From positions 2,232,001 to 2,296,000 of the forward strand of contig CADCXC010000037.1 in NCBI GenBank assembly GCA_902806595.1: DNA of 64,000 nucleotides, in the 5' to 3' direction. The notes under the pieces were generated by a model. The model did not search any database. It was not told where the DNA came from and saw only the letters and a list, made by a program, of their open reading frames with translations. Source of the DNA: Pyrenopolyporus hunteri (taxonomy: Eukaryota; Ascomycota; Sordariomycetes; Xylariales; Hypoxylaceae). Shown piece by piece: positions 56,659 through 64,000 of the stretch. Each line of letters begins with the position of its first letter. Positions within the stretch are counted from its first letter, which is position 1. The position numbers were made by a program, and so were the translations under genes.

Positions 56659-58630
56659 GATGATAATAATAGCTCTGCGAATTTCGTCTGTCCGGATCTA
56701 ACCTTCGACGACTTACGGAATGATGGGATGCGAATATATAAAAATGTTATAGAGTATGCAGCTCGCTCCGTGCTGCCAGCAGACGAGGGACTTCCAAGCA
56801 ACCTCCCCGCCGGCCGAGTGTATCGAAAGCAATAAAAGGTAAGCTGAATGTGGGATAAGTGCCGGTAGAGGGAGTACGGCGGCTATAAAAATACCTCTTA
56901 GCCCTAGAAGGCCGAAGGGCCGGCCCCGACGTGCAAGAAAGGGAGTGAGAATAGTCCTAGCAAGTCACGCGCTTAGGGTAGGAACTAATGCGGACTGGCT
57001 GCGTGAAGCAACAACATCCTGGACGCCGCCGGAAGAGGGGGAGAGAAAAGGAGTTGGGGAAGTGGGAAACATGACTAAAGGATCCGAAAGCCACAGTAAT
57101 TATTGAAACTAAAAGGTGAATGGGGGTGTGGGAATGGACCAGTCGTGGAACGGTTGCGGTAGTAAGATGCAGTCACCTCGTTGTCAACTCCGCTGGTTGG
57201 CTATAAAAAGTGACGAGGTGCTCAGAAAGGGAGGGATGAGCGAGGACGCGGGCGCCAACGCACCCCTGCCTACAGCACGATCCTGGCTATACTTAGCCAA
57301 TGGCCGAGAGGGCGAGGTCGGCTAATGGGCCACACCGCGTATACGATTGCCGCCTCTGAGCTTCTTCCGGCGCCTATTTCCTCGGACATCGATAGGCCAG
57401 GGAGCAGGTTGGGTACCCAACAGCTTTTTCTCCCCGCACCGGGGAGATGTTGTTTCATCGATATCTTTAGCAATGTAAATCGGAGTCTGCGAAGGCAAGT
57501 AGTGAATATCAAACATGACAAGCCTAGGGCATAGATCGTGTATTCGGTCCAATACCTACCTTTACCTACCTTGGGCAAGTAAATTCGCCTGAATACGTAC
57601 TGAGAAGGGTAGGCGAATATGTATGAAATCCGGACTCAGAGGATTTTAATCTCCTCAGTTGCATCAGCCACGTTCCCACGAGCCCCATCTGTGAGGGCAA
57701 TAATAGTAAAAAGGCCCCCCCGGAAACCAGAAACAAGGAGTTTTCGGGGATGACAACGCATCCTCGGTAATTTTCCATCTCGGAACAATCTAATCTGGTT
57801 GCAACGCTGGAGGGGTGTGGATCGATGCCGTTCCACACACACCGACCTAGAAGGAGATCTTGATCCTACGCAGTATATAAAGAGGGCCGAGACCTCTTAA
57901 AACACCGTAAAACTCTCTTAGGAAGCTGTTTCGTTCCTATATGGCGAAAGCCGTATTCTGTCTATCCACCTTTCGTCATAGAAATACTGAATTTGTAGCA
58001 GTTTACCACAATTAGAACGATACCTTTTTGACTGGCCGCCAGCCGCACCACTAGGATAATAAACAATCGCCATTCCGAGAGCAGCGCACAGAACTTGTTC
58101 TTTTCCTAGGATCTTGGCTAAGGGATGAAGAGATCGTAGATCGTTTCAGATGATATAGAGGGAGGATATCCAGGGATAGGAGAGAAAATAGAAACCTCGC
58201 AATCCGAAATACCCTGAAAGGTGACGTCTAAGCTTCCATCGATCGTGAAGAACAACGGTGAATGTTGTGGGGAGGAGGTTGGGGACAAGACTCCGAAATG
58301 TACCTAACTATGTAAATCTAGAGGTATTTTGGTAAACTCCCTCGTCGAGCCACATTATTTTAGGTAATACGTGGCACCGTGTGGCTGGTGACTTACTGTA
58401 ACTTTAATAAGTTCGGCCTCTCATTTAGGCAGCTCCCTTTAAAGATGTACTTAGTTTACTGTATACCATCAATATAAAATGTATTGTACACACATCGGTG
58501 TTCACCTATAGCTACATGTACCGCCTACGTGCCATATTGATGAACTTGCCTTAGGTACCTCACCCAGATCACTCGTGTCCATGCTTTCCACCTGATCGCG
58601 TGGTCCGTTCCTATCTAAAAATGGAACACG
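56659..58630. other. Divergent intergenic region
   Basis: 2 kb between the disordered-protein gene (-) and the DNA polymerase gene (+). Short overlapping ORFs only; none recognised. Confidence 0.45.
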
Positions 58631-60685
58631 ATGAAGACGGCAGCGTTGACGTCGGGACTCGCCAAGCCGATCGTCGTCAAAGCCCCTAAGAGGAACGACG
58701 ACCGCGTCATTCTCCATTTTGTAAGTAAATCATTATTTCATATATATCCATTCACCTTCCTATCTCTGCTAGCACCTGTTCGTTCTGATCACGATCTCTA
58801 GGATTATGACTGTTTCTACGCCAGCGTGTTCGAGAACGCGAATCCGGCTCTCAAGGGGCAGCCGCTAGGCGTCAAGCAGAAGAGCATACTCGCGACGTGC
58901 AACTACGCCGCTAGGGCCCGTGGCGTCAGGAAACTGATGCTCATATCCGAAGCTCATAGGATCTGTCCGGGCCTCATTATCCTTAACGGCGAGGATCTAA
59001 CACCCTTTCGTGACGTTTCTAAGAAGCTCTGGTCCTTCCTGAGGAGCCACTCTTGGAGCGATCGTGTCGAGCGTCTGGGGCTTGATGAGGTATTCCTCGA
59101 CGTCACCGATGTTGTTGCCTACAACCAGGAGCTGCTCAATCGTAATGCTCTGCGGGACTCATTCTTCCAGCTCTCCCGGTCGGATCCAGAAAAGGGGTTT
59201 AGTTTCGACGGTACGCGATTCTTCGGATGTGTAGAACCACCAATAGACTTAGAGGATGTCTCCCCACTTTTGGATAGCCCGTTATGCGCACGCATGTTAC
59301 TTGCATCACACCTAGCGGGCTATCTGCGTAATAAGTTGGAATACGACTTCGGTTATACATCTAGCGGGGGCGTCTCAACCAACAAAGTCCTGGCTAAGCT
59401 GGCTGGCAGCGTGAACAAGCCGCGGAACCAAACCACGCTTGTCAACTTGCAGGGCAATGACATCCAAGAGTTTGTGGACGGCCACAAGCTGCGGCAGATC
59501 CCCGGAATCGGGTCGCGCATCGCCCAGCTCGTCCAGGACTACATGCTATCCACGCAAACGACCCCCGACTCGCACAACCTCGAAATAGGAGCCAAAGTAA
59601 CCGTGCGCGAAATCCGGCGGCGCCCTTCCATGTCCGCGGACCAACTAGAGCGGATCCTCGACCGCCCCGGCGCCGAGCGCGGCAGCGGCGAGAAAGTCTG
59701 GAACCTGCTGCACGGCGTCGACGCCTCCGAGGTCAAGCAGGCGAGCGACGTGCCGACGCAGATCAGCATCGAGGACACGTACATGGCGCGGCCGCTGAAC
59801 ACGCCCGCCGAGGTGGCGCGGGAGTTACACGCCCTCGCTACGTCGCTTATTAGGCGCATGCGTATAGATCTCACTGTTGAAGACGGCACAGAAGCCAACA
59901 GTAACACCAATGGCGATGCTACCAACCCCTCACATCCTGCCTCCCAACAGCAACATCAGCCGCAAAACCAACAACACCTCCGCTGGATTGCGTATCCCAA
60001 AACCCTCCGGCTATCGACACACGTCCGGCCCAAACCCAACAGCACCGCAGCCGAAGCATTCAAGCGCATATCACGCAGCCAGTCCCTCCCAAGCTTCGCC
60101 CTAAACCTCCGCGACGACAGCGCCGAGTCCATAGCAGGACGCCTGGTGTCCGAGGTATTGATTCCTCTATTCCGACGCCTGCACCCCGAGCGGCAGGGGT
60201 GGAACCTGGCTATGCTGAACGTGTGCGTGACGAACATGGTGATAGTAGCAGGGCCCGGCGGCGGAGGGAGTGCAGCAGGAGGAGCGGGAGGAGGGCGGGA
60301 CATCGCGCGCATGTTCCGCACGCAGGAGGATAAGCTGCGCGAGTGGACTGTGTACGACACTACGCCCGTAGAGTCCGTGGAGCCCGTGCTTAATCGTGAT
60401 GGTACGGGATCTTCGGCCGGGCATGTTGTGCGTCTTACGGAAAAATCCGTCCACGTTGAAGATGAGAGGGTGGTTGAAGAAAAAGGAGAAGGAGGGTGGG
60501 AGGTCGAAGCCACGGAGGAGCTAGCGGAAGCAGCCGAGCTGACAACAATGTCGCTGGATTCAGATGCAGACGCCTGGGAAGATGGAGAGGACGGCGAAGA
60601 GTCTTATAGGTGCCATCTCTGCGGGCACGCCATCCCTATCTTTGCAATATCGGCGCACGGGAGGTTCCACAGCATTGGCGACTAA
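58631..60685 (+). CDS. Y-family translesion DNA polymerase, iota type
   Basis: Exons 58631-58720 and 58802-60685 (81-nt phase-0 intron, acceptor CTCTAG) give 657 residues. The intron falls within the first catalytic motif, restored as HFDYDCFYASVFEN (Asp31). The second carboxylates are in RLGLDEVFLDVT (Asp125, Glu126). Palm and fingers show LGVKQKSILATCNYAARARG, and the helix-hairpin-helix thumb shows LRQIPGIGSRIAQLV. The little-finger region starts after ISIEDTYMARPL. These fit Pol iota of filamentous fungi, absent from budding yeast, which inserts opposite damaged bases. A Gln/Asn-rich insert (about 385-405) and a Gly-rich insert (GPGGGGSAAGGAGGG) interrupt the little finger. The C-terminus has CHLC...H....H (CHLCGHAIPIFAISAHGRFH), a ubiquitin-binding-zinc-finger-like motif. 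Confidence 0.92.
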
Positions 60686-61245
60686 GCGCCGGCGTTTGTT
60701 ATTTTTGTCTACCGATACCCCCTTTTTTGCAGACTCGACTAACACGCAAATATATACCCATATTTGTATCAGTTTCCTCATAAGGCGATATAAGAGTACC
60801 TATACATATATAGCCATGATATGTTCGAATAGATGCAACAAATTAGTCTTTATATTTGGTAGTAGTAAGAGGTAAATATGTAGTCGACCGTTGACCTCGT
60901 TTAGCTCATTTTTTCGTCCGCGCTGTCTCGAAATAGAGGAAAGAGAAAACCGCCCATAAATCCAGTCTCTGTATCCCTACCTATGTAACAACTCCGAGGT
61001 ATCAAGAACCGAGGATGCACCTAGTAAGACTTGGGGAAAAACACGCGCACAAATACCGCCCGGCCGTATATCGGCAGCCCCTGAACTTTTTTGATCGCCT
61101 GGCTCGCTATGACCCAAAACCGGCCAAGTAAACTCCAGCGTAATGACAAAGATCGTACGTCTTCCAACGTAGCCTCCCTGACGCCTTATGAAAAAAAAAA
61201 AAAAAAAAACACGATATCGGAACAGCACTGGTATCAGCCCCGGAG
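60686..61245. other. Convergent 3' spacer between the polymerase and bHLH genes
   Basis: Contains a poly-A run (61191-61209). No gene seen. Confidence 0.5.
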
Positions 61246-62695
61246 CTATAATCGCTCCAGTTCCTCGTTGCCCTTCAATAGAGCCTCGAGCCATTCTCCT
61301 GCTATTGAAAGCATGGTGCTCTTGCTGTAACCGCCCCCCTTGAGATTTGGAACAATCTCACTTAGATCGTCAAATCCCTCTTTTATAGCTCCTCTCCTCT
61401 TCTGTTCGCTCTTAATATGATTTTCTCTCTTCTGGGCGTCTGTGAGGTTTTCCCGCGGTGGTTTTGCTGGATTTACGGTTGATTTCCTCCGCTTTCCAGG
61501 GGTCTCTTGGGCCGTCGAAGAGCTATCCGGGGTCCCTTTTAGGTCTGCCTTTGATTTACGCTTTCTTGCAACAACTTTCGTCGGTATGGATGATAAGTCC
61601 TCGACCTCCTCCTCGACTTCCTCCTTCGCCTTGCTCTTGCTCTTACGGCGCTTGGCTGGTGGACCTTCATCGTTACTCTCATCTTTGACGTGGCCGTTCG
61701 AATTACTATTCTGCGGAAGATTAAACGAACATTCTCCGTTGCCTGAAGGAGTCGGAGGTCTAGTTGTCGCCGCGCTTTCGCTGATCGAGAAGACCTTTAG
61801 AACTCCTAATCGCTTCTGTTCAAGAAGCTCGCTAGATTCATGCTCAGGCGGAACATAACCCTGTGCTCTGGCGAAGCTCGAGTCGGAACCCCACTGTAAC
61901 TCAGGTGTCTCTATCGGTCGTTGGCTCGTTGGTCCCTGCGGGGTCCCGAACATCATGTCGGTAAACAATGTATCGGCGTCGTTAGACGGACCGTGCCTGT
62001 GACGAATAGGGCTATTCTGGTTAGGGTTAATATGGTTTCGAAGTGGTGGTCTCATTTGATCGACGGGAGAGGCGCCATGTTGGGATGGCAAAACAGGCGT
62101 GCGGCCCACGCCGTTGGTACTAGGCGGATGCCCATTCTGGTGGCCGTGGTGAAGAGACGTTAGGACCGCGGCTACATCGGCGTGGGTATTTTGTTCGATT
62201 GGCGTGTGGGGAACTGATGTACTGTGAAGTTGATGTTGGGGATGTTGTAGTTGTAGAGACGGTTGCGGCGGTGGTGGCACCGCCGGTGGCATCATGTTTT
62301 GACCAAAGGTGAAAACATCCTGGTAGGTGGTGGCGGGCATTCCGCTCATCGAAGAGGCAGAGGGCTGCTGGGGCTGCTGCCCGAAGGATGTCGTATGCCC
62401 CAGGAAGGCTGGCGGGAGCTGATTTATCCATTGTTCGCTGAAATTGAGCCCTTCGCCATATGTAGGGTATTGGTTGGACGTCATGTCCTCGAAGAAAAGG
62501 TTTAGAAGTCTAGAATCGTCGTGGGTGAGTAAAGGATCGCCTGGAGGAGGCGTGGGTGCTCTGAGGAATAAGAAGTCTTCGGAAACATGATCTGCAGAAA
62601 ACGGTTAGCTCGGCAGCCCGCGGGCCGGGTATGGGATAGACGGGAGACACACAGCCAAACGGCGCATTGCCGTCAGGCGGTTGCGAAGAACCCAT
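61246..62695 (-). CDS. Basic helix-loop-helix transcription factor
   Basis: Exons 62695-62653 and 62591-61246 (61-nt phase-1 intron, donor GTGTGT, branch GCTAAC, acceptor TGCAG) give 462 residues. The last ~60 residues are a bHLH domain: basic region RENHIKSEQKRRGAIKEGF, helix 1 ending LSEIVPNL, a loop GGGYS and helix 2 KSTMLSIAGEWLEALLKG. The pattern NH-x3-E-x2-RR indicates E-box binding. Upstream are Pro/Gln/His-rich regions (QPQQPSA, PPPPQPSLQLQHPQHQ) and basic nuclear signals (PPAKRRKSKSKAK, GKRRKS). A second in-frame ATG at 62725 would add MSAACIPRPK; the 62695 site has the better context (AAAATGG). Target genes cannot be inferred. Confidence 0.87.
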
Positions 62696-64000
62696 TTTGG
62701 GACGTGGTATGCACGCGGCGCTCATGAGTGCTTCTATAGCCGATGTGGTCACGAAACTAGGGTATGCGAACGGGATCGGATCAGAATCGGGCGATAGAAA
62801 GCGAAAGGCGCAAGAGGGGTCTTGCCCTATATTCTAGTAGCGCTCGCGGGTAGGATCGTAACAATCGAGTCGGCGTTTACGAGGTAGGCCCGTAACAGAC
62901 GTCGTGCTCTAGCAGGAATAGGTGATGTAGACATAGAGACTGCAAGAAGCTACAGTCGAAGAATGTCATATGCCTTGAGGACGGTTCGGGTCGGGTCGGG
63001 TCGACCTGTGGAGTATTGCAGAAATGATTGTCGTTACGACAAGGTGTGCTTCAGACCTCGGAGCAAGTTGTTAGGTCGCGAGCCAGATCATTAGTCAAAA
63101 TGGGAATAGTAGCGAAGTCGCTAAAGGATTCGTGCACATGGTTGGGTTGAAATTAATTTCTGGTGGCTCGTAAATATGAATCTTGGAAACGGTGTCGACA
63201 TCGATCAGGATGGACAAATATGTTATCTATGGCTTTCAGGTCGTCTAAGCTCTGGGAGATCGGCAATGCTCCATGGATACCTAAAAGTAGATAGCATAGA
63301 GAAGTAGGTAGATTGGGTGAATCTCGAGTTGGGGTCGGCTAAGGTGGGTGGAGGTGTAAGAGGTAAGGTATTGTTCTTGTGGAGAGTGGGTAGAGGGAAG
63401 AGTGGTAGATGCAGCCGAGTGGCTTGGTGGTATTGGTCTAAAGAGTACGGATTACCTAGTAGGTCGACAGCTCGGCTTTTGGCGTGGTTGCGTGCATGTT
63501 GCAACTAAGAGAAATTGGAAAGGTGAGAAAAGAAAAAGAAGAGAGAAAAAAACCTGTAAAAAAAAAAAATCCAATGACAACGATACACCCTTGAGGCGAT
63601 AGAGACAATAGGTAAACGACACCCGCGCACACACACTCAAGGTAGTGTGACACCTAAGAACTAAAAAGTAATTGGACGGAGAAGAGGGAATGACGAACAG
63701 GAAGTCTTCGGAACCGTTGTCATTCGCTGGGAGGGAAACCGAGTAATCGATAGAAGGACCATCCTTTACTCCGCAAATGGTCGCTGCCAAAAATGGCAAT
63801 ACCTGCCCTGCCCTACCGTACCTACCACTTAGGTGGTCACCTGCCAGCGACACAACAGTAGCAGTATAGTAGTACCCAGCAGCAGCAGCAGCAGCAGCAA
63901 GTACCTAGTAGGTAGGAGCGGCTCAACAAGCCACTTCTTTTTCTTCAATTTTCTTTCCTCTTTTATTTTTATTTTCCCTCTCCTCTACCTCTTTACCTTT
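62696..64000. promoter_or_regulatory. Upstream region of the bHLH gene
   Basis: 1.3 kb without a recognised gene. It contains a (CAG)7 run (63877-63897), poly-pyrimidine sequence at the right end and small ORFs lacking features. The long leader is common for fungal regulators. Confidence 0.45.
63877..63897 (+). repeat. (CAG)7 microsatellite
   Basis: Seven perfect CAG units in non-coding sequence upstream of the bHLH gene. Confidence 0.9.

Overview
This is nuclear DNA from a filamentous ascomycete (Pezizomycotina, most likely a Sordariomycete; the lineage is inferred). The evidence is small GT-AG introns with CTAAC-type branch points, single-copy eukaryotic housekeeping genes (SEC31, RVB2, GAPDH, eS10, COX12, HUL4), fungus-specific genes (MUG190-like, Sde2, OTT_1508-type deaminase), and an A+T island with the CpA-depleted pattern of repeat-induced point mutation (RIP). 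No rRNA, tRNA, CRISPR array or bacterial operon was recognised.

Layout. 0-1.6 kb: a low-complexity nuclear-type protein running off the left edge (minus). 3.4-4.2 kb: a TA-flanked element with 42-bp terminal inverted repeats and a broken pogo/Fot-like transposase C-terminus. 4.6-5.5 kb: peptidyl-tRNA hydrolase 2 (+). 6.2-8.3 kb: a two-exon coiled-coil protein with 14-residue repeats (-). 10.2-11.9 kb: RVB2 (+), convergent with GAPDH (12.4-13.5 kb, -). 13.5-17.9 kb: gene-poor. 17.9-21.5 kb: HUL4-like HECT ligase (-). 24-25.1 kb: DUF3712/LEA-like protein (+). 25.4-26.2 kb: SDR (-). 26.6-28.1 kb: nine-exon polyol dehydrogenase (-). 30.06-31.39 kb: RIP-type A+T island. 31.9-33.9 kb: divergent RPS10 / SDE2. 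34.6-35.6 kb: a second SDR (-). 36.4-40.3 kb: SEC31 (-). 41.3-41.8 kb: a small RRM protein (+). 42.1-42.6 kb: a four-exon B12D/MLRQ-type mitochondrial protein found by splicing (-). 43.1-43.7 kb: COX12 (+). 45-46.7 kb: OTT_1508-type deaminase (-). 47.6-48.5 kb: mitochondrial ribosomal protein mL61/MRP49 type (+). 49.5-53.4 kb: MUG190-like SMP/C2 protein (-). 55.3-56.7 kb: an uncharacterised disordered protein (-). 58.6-60.7 kb: Y-family DNA polymerase, iota type (+). 61.2-62.7 kb: bHLH transcription factor (-).

The genes are mostly unrelated housekeeping genes; there is no secondary-metabolite cluster. Three small mitochondrial genes (B12D-like, COX12, mL61) lie within 6 kb. Each needs a tiny internal exon (16, 3 and 3 nt) to give its best gene model, and this is the most distinctive pattern here. 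Accessory features sit in gene-poor intervals: the TIR element, the RIP island, a run of perfect hairpins near 22.75 kb, and the deaminase gene. All exon boundaries were derived by hand from splice signals and reading-frame continuity. None has been checked against transcripts.
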